From: an uncultured Erysipelotrichaceae bacterium
Lineage (GTDB): Bacteria > Bacillota_I > Bacilli_A > RFN20 > CAG-826
NCBI GenBank assembly: GCA_902801805.1
Contig: CADCJP010000016.1
Coordinates: 1 to 14,170 of the forward strand
DNA: 14,170 nucleotides
Direction of reading: 5' to 3'
Shown here: positions 5,974 to 14,170 of the stretch, one piece after another
How the letters are laid out: each line of letters begins with the position of its first letter
How positions within the stretch are numbered: position 1 is the first letter of the stretch
Translations under genes and position numbers: made by a program
The notes under the pieces: model-generated
The model's input: only the letters and a program-made list of their open reading frames with translations
Databases searched by the model: none
What the model was told of the DNA's origin: nothing

Positions 5974-7467
5974 TTAATCTTCAGCTTCTCCTAGAGCTTC
6001 TAATCCTTTAGCGAATGTTGTCTTGGTGGACTTCACGTTCTTCACAAAGAAGAAAACCACTAATGAGACAACAATACAGACACCAGCATACACTGGTAAG
6101 AATCTCCAGTCAAAGCCATCAATGAATAATAATGAACCTAAGGCAATTGGAGTGATTGTTTGAGCGGCCATACTGGCAGCGTAGTAGTAGCCAGTAAATC
6201 TACCGATTTTCTTACTATTACAAAGTTCCACAACCATTGGGAAGGAGTTAACGTGGACTAAGGACATGCCAAAGCCTTTAATTAACCAAATGATATATAA
6301 CCATGCTGGAATAGAACCGTTTGGTAAACCAATGACGAATGTTAATAAAGCCCAGACAAAGTAACTTAATAAGGATAAGCCTAAGCCACCGAATAATGTC
6401 CATTTACGACCAATCTTACTAGCGATAATACCACCAACAGCAAAGCCAACCACGCTACCAACACCACCTAAGATGGTTAAGATCATCGTGCTTGTGCTTT
6501 CAGAATGTGTACCATAAATAACATAGTTATTAAGGAATGTGGAAATACCATTATCCGCCATAAACCAGAAGAATTCAGCACCTAAGATAAGGAAGAGCAT
6601 AATCTTATTAGCTCTACTTAATGGTTTATCATCATCAACCTTGTCAGCGGTTTCACTAACAGCTTCGCCTCTTGCTAATTCGTCTTTCATTTCATCTCTA
6701 ATCTTGTTTTCTTTAACAAGGATGAATAAGACAACCGCGGAGACTAGCATTAAAACTGAAGCAACAAGGAATGGACCTTCAACCGCCCAGACATTGTTAT
6801 ATGCCCATGTGTGTGCAGCGTATAAGCCTGTATCCTTGTCAACAGCGGTACCTAAGTATCTACTTAAAACGAAGACTAAGCCAACAACAGTGGCGAAAGC
6901 GCCACCGATGTAGCCCATGATATTGATAATACCATTCGCCTTACTACGTAATGGCTTTGGAGTAATGTCTGGCATTAAAGCAACAGCAGGGTTACGATAC
7001 ATCATCGCGAATAAAACAACGACCGCCATCATGATGATGACACCTGCTAATTGATTAAAATGGAATAAAACTGGAATGAATGGGAAAGCGATAGAGCAAA
7101 CGAATGTACCAATTAAGATATAAGGCATACGCTTACCGATTTTAGTGTGGGTCTTATCTGATAAATGACCAAACACTGGCATGAGAATTAACGCGGCAAT
7201 GTTATCGATTGCCATCATAATACCAACAGGATATTGGACTTTCTTAATAATATCGCCACATTGTTTAATCGCTTCTGGAGTGTTAATTTGACGAAGTCCT
7301 TCATATTCTGGATAAAATGCTTTAGCGAACATTTCACTTAAGAATGTTGGACACCATAAGTCATAAACTTGCCATAAAAGCAAAATGCCAAAGAAGGCAA
7401 AGCCGATTAAAAATGTCCGTTTGTAATTCAACTTAAACGTAGATTGATTCTGAACAGTTTGTTCCAT
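5974..7467 (-). CDS. MFS transporter of the GPH/SLC45-like sugar-cation symporter type
   Basis: 497 residues with about twelve membrane helices. After helix 2, residues 96-115 give MPVFGHLSDKTHTKIGKRMP, the motif-A variant of GPH and SLC45-like carriers. RNPAVALMPDITP (158-170), then KPLRSKANGIINIMGYIGG, is a second block highly typical of this branch. A long charged central loop (KENKIRDEMKDELARGEAVS and on, about 250-290) separates the halves. Members mostly co-transport sugars or glycosides with H+ or Na+; the substrate here is unknown. It heads a two-gene operon with the GDPD, which raises glycerophosphodiesters or glycosyl-glycerol compounds as candidate substrates (inference). The start is supported by AGGT six bases upstream and by promoter elements at 7486-7515 with a palindrome over the -10. 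Confidence 0.88.
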   Translation of the reverse strand: MEQTVQNQSTFKLNYKRTFLIGFAFFGILLLWQVYDLWCPTFLSEMFAKAFYPEYEGLRQINTPEAIKQCGDIIKKVQYPVGIMMAIDNIAALILMPVFGHLSDKTHTKIGKRMPYILIGTFVCSIAFPFIPVLFHFNQLAGVIIMMAVVVLFAMMYRNPAVALMPDITPKPLRSKANGIINIMGYIGGAFATVVGLVFVLSRYLGTAVDKDTGLYAAHTWAYNNVWAVEGPFLVASVLMLVSAVVLFILVKENKIRDEMKDELARGEAVSETADKVDDDKPLSRANKIMLFLILGAEFFWFMADNGISTFLNNYVIYGTHSESTSTMILTILGGVGSVVGFAVGGIIASKIGRKWTLFGGLGLSLLSYFVWALLTFVIGLPNGSIPAWLYIIWLIKGFGMSLVHVNSFPMVVELCNSKKIGRFTGYYYAASMAAQTITPIALGSLLFIDGFDWRFLPVYAGVCIVVSLVVFFFVKNVKSTKTTFAKGLEALGEAED

Positions 7468-7483
7468 AATTACCTATCTTTCT

Positions 7484-7515
7484 GCGTTATAACTAACGCG
7501 TTCACACAATAGCAA
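7484..7515 (-). promoter_or_regulatory. Promoter with a palindromic candidate operator, transporter-GDPD operon
   Basis: On the minus strand TTGCTA (7515-7510), 18 bases, then TATAAC (7491-7486). The perfect inverted repeat GCGTTA-N4-TAACGC (7484-7499) covers the -10. A repressor dimer bound there would block RNA polymerase. Expected transcript start is near 7479, giving a 12-base leader containing the weak ribosome site. Alternatively the TTGACA on the minus strand at 7542-7537 is the -35, but nothing like a -10 stands at the right distance. Confidence 0.45.
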
Positions 7516-7526
7516 GTTAAGTCTTA

Positions 7527-7580
7527 AACCCCTTTTTGTCAACCTTTTATTTATAAAAAGGGTTATAATAGTGACGAGGT
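7527..7580 (+). promoter_or_regulatory. -10 element, flanking inverted repeat and ribosome site of the flavin-reductase-like gene
   Basis: A perfect TATAAT at 7564-7569 lies 18 bases before the ATG, and GAGGT (7576-7580) is the ribosome site with a seven-base spacer. There is no good -35 at 16-18 bases: the TTGTCA at 7536 is 22 bases away. AACCCCTTTTT (7527-7537) and AAAAAGGGTT (7555-7564) form an imperfect inverted repeat ending on the -10, a possible activator or repressor site. Confidence 0.45.
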
Positions 7581-7587
7581 TTACATT

Positions 7588-8523
7588 ATGAATAATAATT
7601 TCAAAGATATTCGTATCACTGATAATTTTTATCAGTCTTCTAGTTTTTTCCCAATGCCTTTAACTTTAATAGGCACGTTAAACGAAGATGGAACACTTAC
7701 TTCATATGGAGCGTATTCTCTCATCTTCCCTTATTACATCGCTGGTAAGAAATTCTATGCGATGATATTGGAATGTCGTAACACATCAAATACTGCGAAA
7801 GGTCTATTAAGACATAAGAAATGTACGATTAACTTCTTACCATATTCTAAGAAGAACTTCGCTCAACACGTCGACTGTGGCTTCCCAGGTGACACCCCAG
7901 AAGAAAAGATGAAAAACTTTAAGTTCACCCCAGTTGATGGCCTTTCTCAAGAACAAAATCCAAACGAAAAATATCCAAAGATTCTCGATGAAGCATTACA
8001 AGTTTTTGAATGCACATGGATGAGCGAATTAGATAACGCTCAAGATGATCCAGTCTTAGAGGATTATGAAGGATTTAAATATCATGACTTCAATGGTGTA
8101 ACTTCGAAATTTGGTGCCCATTTTATTCTCAAAATCGATCACATCCTCATTAAAGATAAGTATTATAGCTCCATCATCAACGGGGCGACACGAGGTAATT
8201 ATTGCCCATTACCAACCAACTGGGGCTATAGAGATAGTAAGTATTTCTGGTGTTCAGGATTTAAGAAACCAGACCATATCGCTATCCCTAATAGAGAAGT
8301 GGATATTTCCTCAGTGAGATACGCTGCAGATAGACTTAACACCGATGTGCAGTTCACTGACGCTGCACTAAAGATGCTTGTGAAAGTCCCTCGTCCATTC
8401 TTAAAGCTAGTGTTAAACGGCTGTGTAGACTGGGCAAATAAAAACGGTAAGAAAATCATCGATGAACCTGAGATGAAGGAAATCAATGATAAACGTTCAC
8501 AAGAAAAGAAAAACAAGAAATAA
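7588..8523 (+). CDS. Flavin-reductase-like (FMN-binding split barrel) protein with a C-terminal PCP_red-like domain
   Basis: 311 residues. Residues 18-200 look like a flavin reductase-like split barrel: FFPMPLTLIGTLNEDGTLTS, YGAYSLIFPYYIAGKKFYAM, then ECRNTSNTAKGLLRHKKCTINFLP, which match the strand pattern and the N-T..K.L...... C.IN core of FMN-binding barrels. FILKIDHILIKDKYY (179-193) is the closing strand. From about 243 a separate helical segment begins. At 256-299, FTDAALKMLVKVPRPFLKLV, then WANKNGKKIIDEPEMKEI, resembles the PCP_red domain (PF08369: acidic start, A..L..VP...R......A...G...I). The last ten residues are Lys-rich. Inference: a soluble FMN-dependent oxidoreductase or FMN-binding protein. 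PCP_red-like segments occur in redox proteins, but their role is not established. Ends at a strong bidirectional terminator. Confidence 0.75.
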   Translation: MNNNFKDIRITDNFYQSSSFFPMPLTLIGTLNEDGTLTSYGAYSLIFPYYIAGKKFYAMILECRNTSNTAKGLLRHKKCTINFLPYSKKNFAQHVDCGFPGDTPEEKMKNFKFTPVDGLSQEQNPNEKYPKILDEALQVFECTWMSELDNAQDDPVLEDYEGFKYHDFNGVTSKFGAHFILKIDHILIKDKYYSSIINGATRGNYCPLPTNWGYRDSKYFWCSGFKKPDHIAIPNREVDISSVRYAADRLNTDVQFTDAALKMLVKVPRPFLKLVLNGCVDWANKNGKKIIDEPEMKEINDKRSQEKKNKK

Positions 8524-8524
8524 A

Positions 8525-8551
8525 AAAGAGGACTAAGTCCTCTTTCTTTTT
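8525..8551. terminator. Bidirectional rho-independent terminator
   Basis: AAAGAGGAC (8525-8533) and GTCCTCTTT (8537-8545) form a perfect nine-base stem with a three-base loop. On the plus strand it is followed by CTTTTTAT; on the minus strand the hairpin runs into TTTTTTA. It begins two bases after the plus-strand stop and lies four bases past the minus-strand stop at 8550, so it closes both convergent genes. Confidence 0.93.
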
Positions 8552-9098
8552 ATATCTTTTGGTAACGGTGAATAATGAATTCAATAATGAGAATCGCCGA
8601 TTTAATACATAAGGCAATGCCAATATAATTGATTTGATTATTGAGCGCTCTTTCGCTCGCTGGGTTAGCAAGTAAGAAGATTGTAAATATCGTTTCAACG
8701 ATGCATAAGATGATAACGATAATGTTTAAGAATGGTTGACGTAAAATATTGAATCCAGAATCAATAACTTTGCCCACTAAAAAGGCGAGGTTAGCAATGC
8801 TCCAAACAATACACGTGGTCGCTAAATCGATGTTAAGGACTAATAGAATCACACCTAGTACCATAGTTAAAAACGCTACGACAGCATTAGGGATATTTCT
8901 TAACTTCACTAAGTCCTTCATTGATAAGAAAGAGACTAATTCGGTTACACCAATGGCTAAGACTAAAGAACCAACATAGGATTTACTAATCTCAACTTCT
9001 TGGGACATGAAAGTGAGCATTGTCACGCCAATAACAATGAAACTGAAAATAGTAACTATTTCTAAGGCTATGTGTAACCTATTTTGTTTTCTTAACAT
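8550..9098 (-). CDS. Six-helix integral membrane protein, function unknown (DUF308/HdeD-like pattern)
   Basis: 182 residues, mostly hydrophobic. Six predicted membrane helices stand at about 10-30, 41-58, 70-90, 93-110, 121-142 and 155-175. A short charged N-terminus (MLRKQNR) and basic C-terminus (HRYQKI) both point to the cytoplasm. The paired, evenly spaced helices recall the DUF308 repeats of HdeD-type proteins, but no diagnostic residue confirms this. The gene starts 38 bases after the stop of pepT on the same strand with no terminator between, so it is probably co-transcribed with pepT. Its ribosome site is weak (TAGAGT just before the ATG). No function is proposed. Confidence 0.7.
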   Translation of the reverse strand: MLRKQNRLHIALEIVTIFSFIVIGVTMLTFMSQEVEISKSYVGSLVLAIGVTELVSFLSMKDLVKLRNIPNAVVAFLTMVLGVILLVLNIDLATTCIVWSIANLAFLVGKVIDSGFNILRQPFLNIIVIILCIVETIFTIFLLANPASERALNNQINYIGIALCIKSAILIIEFIIHRYQKI

Positions 9099-9136
9099 AC
9101 TCTAATCGTAACTTATTAAACTTTCTTATTTAAGAC

Positions 9137-10327
9137 CTATCTTTCGATAATTTTAAGGACAATATCGATCATTTTTTCAAAATCTTGGATGCATAAATAT
9201 TCAAAACGACCGTGGTGGTTGCCACTTCCTGTACCTAAGTTTGGAGTGACTAAACCCATCTTAGAGAAAGTCGCACCGTCAGTGCCACCTTTGATTCTAT
9301 CAAACACTGGCTCGATGCCCATAGCCTTTAAAGCGGCTTCCGCCTTTTTAACTGGGCGTGGATCTTTATCAACATAAGCTTTCATGTTTTCATATTGTTC
9401 AAAGATTTCCACTTCAATCTTCGCCTTTGGATATTTGCTCACTAATGTGTCTCTAATTTCATAAATCTTCATATCTAAGGCTTCTAACTTTTCTCTTGAG
9501 AAGTTTCTTAAGATAGCGGAGAATTCGACTTGTTCACTAGAACCAGAAATATTGTTTAAGTGCCAATAGCCTTCATCTGCATAAAATGGTGTTTCTTCTT
9601 GAGGAAGCATAGAAATGAATTCCGCTTGTAATTGAAGAGCATTGATTAAAGTGTTCTTACCTTCACCTGGGTGAACAGCGACACCAGTGATTTTAACTTT
9701 TAAACCTTGAGCGTTGAAGTTCTCACAATCGATGCAGTTGATATCGCCTCCATCAATGGTGAATGCATAGTCTGCTTTCATTTTCTCTAAAGAGAAATGC
9801 TTTGGACCTTCGCCGATTTCTTCATCCACTGTAAAGGAAATGGCAAGTGGGTGATGTTTGAAATCTGGATGCTCTTTTAAATAATCTAATACCGCCATGA
9901 TGATCGCGATGCCCGCTTTATCATCAGCACCTAATAAGGTGTTGCCATCAGTAACGACTAAGTCTTTACCAATGAAGGCTTTCATCTTAGGGAATTGTTC
10001 TAATGTGATTTTATATTTATCGTTTAATTTAATATCATTACCGTCCCAGTTAATGACGATTTGAGGATTAACACCGGTATCGGTCACCTCTAGTGCGGTA
10101 TCCATATGGGCGTTTAAACCAATGACATCGCCTTCCCCATCTAAGTGGGCATAGACAATACCATATTCATCCATATAGGCATCTTCTAAACCAAGCTCTA
10201 ATAACTCTTTAACTAATAAGCGACCTAAGTTCTTTTGCTTCTCTGTAGAAGGAGTGGTGCCAGTAGTGTCATCAGCTTGGGTATCAATTTTCGCGTATCT
10301 AATAAATCTTTCGATATTCTTGTTCAT
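9137..10327 (-). CDS. pepT: Peptidase T (tripeptide aminopeptidase, M20B)
   Basis: 396 residues; PepT is usually about 405. The two-zinc M20 active site is complete: GLNAHMDTA with ligand His74 and Asp76, LLGADDKAG with bridging Asp135, TVDEEIGEG with catalytic Glu169 and ligand Glu170, FTIDGG with Asp192, and GSGNHHGRFEY with His372 near the C-terminus. GVAVHPGEGKNTLINA marks the dimerisation/lid domain. The start MNKNIERFIRYAKIDTQAD is the typical PepT N-terminus. The enzyme removes N-terminal residues from tripeptides in the cytoplasm, the last step of peptide use. The start is fixed by AAGGGG at 10341-10336, eight bases upstream. It is divergent from the kinase-fold gene at 10426 and is followed on its own strand by a membrane protein gene. 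Confidence 0.95.
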   Translation of the reverse strand: MNKNIERFIRYAKIDTQADDTTGTTPSTEKQKNLGRLLVKELLELGLEDAYMDEYGIVYAHLDGEGDVIGLNAHMDTALEVTDTGVNPQIVINWDGNDIKLNDKYKITLEQFPKMKAFIGKDLVVTDGNTLLGADDKAGIAIIMAVLDYLKEHPDFKHHPLAISFTVDEEIGEGPKHFSLEKMKADYAFTIDGGDINCIDCENFNAQGLKVKITGVAVHPGEGKNTLINALQLQAEFISMLPQEETPFYADEGYWHLNNISGSSEQVEFSAILRNFSREKLEALDMKIYEIRDTLVSKYPKAKIEVEIFEQYENMKAYVDKDPRPVKKAEAALKAMGIEPVFDRIKGGTDGATFSKMGLVTPNLGTGSGNHHGRFEYLCIQDFEKMIDIVLKIIER

Positions 10328-10335
10328 AACTCAAT

Positions 10336-10362
10336 CCCCTTTATGCACAATATTATATATTG
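10336..10362 (-). promoter_or_regulatory. pepT -10, inverted repeat and ribosome site
   Basis: On the minus strand a perfect TATAAT (10357-10352) stands about 10 bases before AAGGGG (10341-10336). The -10 lies inside the inverted repeat CAATAT-TAT-ATATTG (10348-10362). No good -35 is visible, so activator dependence or simple AT-richness are both possible. Confidence 0.45.
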
Positions 10363-10406
10363 TTAATTAAAAAACTAAATATCTTTTTTCTTTGCTAAGA
10401 AAAGGA

Positions 10407-10427
10407 ATATCTATAAAATGTAGATAT
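10407..10427 (+). promoter_or_regulatory. -10 and inverted repeat running into the start codon of the kinase-fold gene
   Basis: TATAAA (10412-10417) lies eight bases before the only possible ATG (10426). ATATCTA (10407-10413) and TAGATAT (10421-10427) are perfect seven-base arms whose right arm includes AT of the ATG. It may be an operator over the -10. It is less likely to act as an RNA hairpin, because transcription from this -10 would start inside it. Confidence 0.4.
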
Positions 10428-11010
10428 GGTTGAAGAAATTGAAATTAAAAGAAAAGTTTATACAGTCGTTGAACAAATCGGTGAACGCACTTTTAAAGTG
10501 GAAAGAAAAGGCGAATATTTCTTTTTAAAGAAATTCGGTGATGATAAAGCGGGATTCGATGATTTTGTCGACTGTGAACATCGTTTAAGAGTGTCTGGAG
10601 TCACTAACCCTAAATGCTACTTATACGATAAAAATTTAAGATGGGCAGTTATTGAATATGTTGAAGGCGATAATTGCTTTGACTTATTAAAGAAAGGTCC
10701 CTTATCTGAGGAAATATTAGATCTCATGTTCAAAGCCTTTTGGTACGCGAGAAACGATGGCATGGAATTAGAGATGAAACCAGACAATTTTGTCTATAGC
10801 AAAGGTAAGCTTTATTATCTACCATTCAAGTACAAGAGATTTACAAGCAAAGACAAATTTGTCCAGCAAGATTTACGCCTCTGGTTCTTCACAAAAGAGT
10901 TCGTTAAGTACTGTCATGAGAAAGGCATTGAAGTCGATCAATCACAATTAAAGAGTGATTATGAGACAAATAAAAACATGTTATTAATGGTCGCAAAGTA
11001 TTATAGATAG
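10426..11010 (+). CDS. Small protein-kinase-fold protein, probably a pseudokinase
   Basis: 194 residues. The order of kinase landmarks is visible. A glycine-rich-loop remnant IGERTFKVERKGEYFFLKKF (18-37) carries Lys35/36 in the position of the ATP-binding Lys; a hinge VIEYVEGDNCFDLL follows (75-88); then LEMKPDNFVYSKGKLYYLPF (115-134). The last block lines up with HRDLKPEN....G.L..IDFG: Lys, Pro and Asn are kept, but the HRD Asp is Glu116 and the DFG Asp is Pro133. The C-lobe is short (135-194) with no membrane segment. Catalytic activity is therefore doubtful; a binding or regulatory role is inferred. The start is forced: an in-frame TAA lies at 10414, and there is no Shine-Dalgarno site, which fits a leaderless mRNA. 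A nitroreductase start follows eight bases after the stop. Confidence 0.65.
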   Translation: MVEEIEIKRKVYTVVEQIGERTFKVERKGEYFFLKKFGDDKAGFDDFVDCEHRLRVSGVTNPKCYLYDKNLRWAVIEYVEGDNCFDLLKKGPLSEEILDLMFKAFWYARNDGMELEMKPDNFVYSKGKLYYLPFKYKRFTSKDKFVQQDLRLWFFTKEFVKYCHEKGIEVDQSQLKSDYETNKNMLLMVAKYYR

Positions 11011-11018
11011 AGGTTAAA

Positions 11019-11545
11019 ATGCATTTCTGGAAAACAAAACATTAAAACTCATCAAATCTCGTGTTAGCTGCCGCGCTTATAGCGAGAAGAAAGTTTCCAA
11101 AAACAAAGTATTAGCCGTTGCTGAAGCTGGTAAATTCGCCCCAAGTGGTATGAATAGACAAATCGCTAACATTTACGTCATTAACAGCAAAAGAAACGTC
11201 GAAAAGCTAAGACGTCTATCAAATGAAATCAGAGGAAAGGATTGCATGTATGGTGCGAACACCATCATCTTAGTGGCGGGCCCAAGAGATGATAGATTCA
11301 CTTATCAAGATTGCTCTTGTGTCTTAGAAAATATGTTTTTAGCCGCTCATGCATTAAATCTCGGATCTTGTTGGATTAATCAATTCGATGAATTCTTCCA
11401 AACAAAAAATGGGTTAAAAATTAAGAAGTCATTAGGCATTCCTGAAGACTTCATGATTGTTGGCTCATGTGCTCTCGGCTATCCTGCAGAAAATGCTGCT
11501 CTTGCCGTTAAGGAAAGAAAAGCCGACTTCATTAAAGTCCTTTAA
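11019..11545 (+). CDS. Nitroreductase-family protein, reading frame broken near its start
   Basis: AGAGG (11009-11013) and ATG (11019), five bases apart, make a good start, but that frame ends at TAA 11043 after eight codons. The nitroreductase sequence runs in the frame one base back. From 11024 it reads FLENKTLKLIKSRVSCRAYS, EKKVSKNKVLAVAEAGKFAP, SGMNRQIANIYVI, with no ATG, GTG or TTG before Met at 11150. One missing base between 11022 and 11042 would join ATG to a normal protein of about 175 residues. Family marks are SRVSCRAYS (FMN phosphate-binding Arg/Ser region), APSGMNRQ, the helix SCVLENMFLAAHALNLGSCW and the C-terminal VGSCALGYP. The ORF from 11150 alone would lack the FMN-binding N-terminus. 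Read as: true pseudogene, recent indel, or assembly error. Flavoenzyme of the cytoplasm if intact. Confidence 0.8.
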
Positions 11546-11554
11546 TTAATACGC

Positions 11555-11612
11555 GCATTCGTAAGATTGTCATGTGATAAAAGCAACTTAATAATCAAGC
11601 GAATGCTTTTTT
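11555..11612 (+). terminator. Probable terminator after the nitroreductase, with two competing stems
   Basis: GCATTCG (11555-11561) can pair with CGAATGC (11600-11606) around a 38-base loop. AAAAGCA (11579-11585) can pair with TGCTTTT (11604-11610), with an inner CTT/AAG stem. The two share bases 11604-11606 and exclude each other. The run of T at 11607-11612 follows. The second form looks like the terminator proper. It lies 44 bases before the GH43 start. Confidence 0.55.
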
Positions 11613-11655
11613 ATTGCTAAAATTGAAGGCGTAGTAACACATAGGAGACTTTATC

Positions 11656-14170
<2,515 letters not shown>

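Noticed and set aside
7536..7569. TTGTCA and TATAAT as a normal promoter
   Set aside because: The spacer is 22 bases, outside the 15-20 range. Only the -10 is kept.
9138..9149. TATC-TTTC-GATA hairpin at the pepT 3' end as a terminator
   Set aside because: Four-base AT-rich stem without a T run; read-through into the membrane protein gene is more likely.
11031..11043. Programmed -1 frameshift in the nitroreductase
   Set aside because: No X XXY YYZ heptamer is in the zero frame and no downstream stem is evident. Simple slippage on A4 runs cannot be excluded, but an indel is the simpler reading.
11150..11545. Met at 11150 as the true nitroreductase start
   Set aside because: It falls inside the conserved APSGMNRQ block, leaves out the FMN-binding N-terminus that is still encoded upstream in the same frame, and has no ribosome site.

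Overview
The window looks like the chromosome of a low-GC Gram-positive bacterium of the Bacilli, probably an uncultured gut Erysipelotrichales/RF39-type lineage. This is inferred from AT-rich codons, Shine-Dalgarno sites of the AGGAGG/AAGGGG type, lipobox lipoproteins, short hairpin-plus-T terminators and the gene families present. TGA is read as a stop: it ends the gene at 3175 on the minus strand, and every Trp checked is TGG. The organism therefore uses code 11, not the Mollicutes code. No insertion sequence, integrase, CRISPR array, tRNA or rRNA is visible. This is ordinary chromosomal DNA with one damaged gene.

Layout. (1) 1-455: 3' end of an FGGY pentulokinase and its terminator. (2) 544-3180, plus strand: a tight four-gene run made of a small lipoprotein, a Gfo/Idh/MocA oxidoreductase, a lysine/alanine/proline-tailed DUF2188 protein and a HAD-IIA phosphatase. 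(3) 3175-7467, minus strand: three transcription units, namely an MFS efflux-type permease that overlaps the HAD gene tail to tail, a second orphan lipoprotein, and a two-gene operon of a GPH/SLC45-like transporter and a glycerophosphodiester phosphodiesterase. (4) 7588-8523, plus: a flavin-reductase-like protein with an extra C-terminal domain resembling PCP_red. A bidirectional terminator separates it from (5) 8550-10327, minus: a six-helix membrane protein downstream of peptidase T. (6) 10426-11545, plus: a small kinase-fold protein that has lost its catalytic aspartates, then a nitroreductase whose reading frame is broken within eight codons of its start. (7) 11656-13118: a cytoplasmic GH43 glycosidase and its terminator. 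(8) 13158-end: tgt (tRNA-guanine transglycosylase), cut by the window edge.

How the genes fit together. The pentulokinase and the GH43 enzyme both suit use of plant-cell-wall pentoses: oligosaccharides cleaved in the cytoplasm, pentulose phosphorylated for the pentose phosphate route. They lie more than 11 kb apart and are not one operon. The transporter-GDPD operon may import and open glycerophosphodiesters, or the two may simply share a transcript. Peptidase T handles tripeptides and Tgt modifies tRNA. No single new defence or mobile system is present. The points most worth a second look are the histone-H1-like tail on DUF2188, the pseudokinase, the flavin-reductase/PCP_red-like fusion, the nitroreductase frameshift, and the set of genes that appear to be transcribed without a leader.
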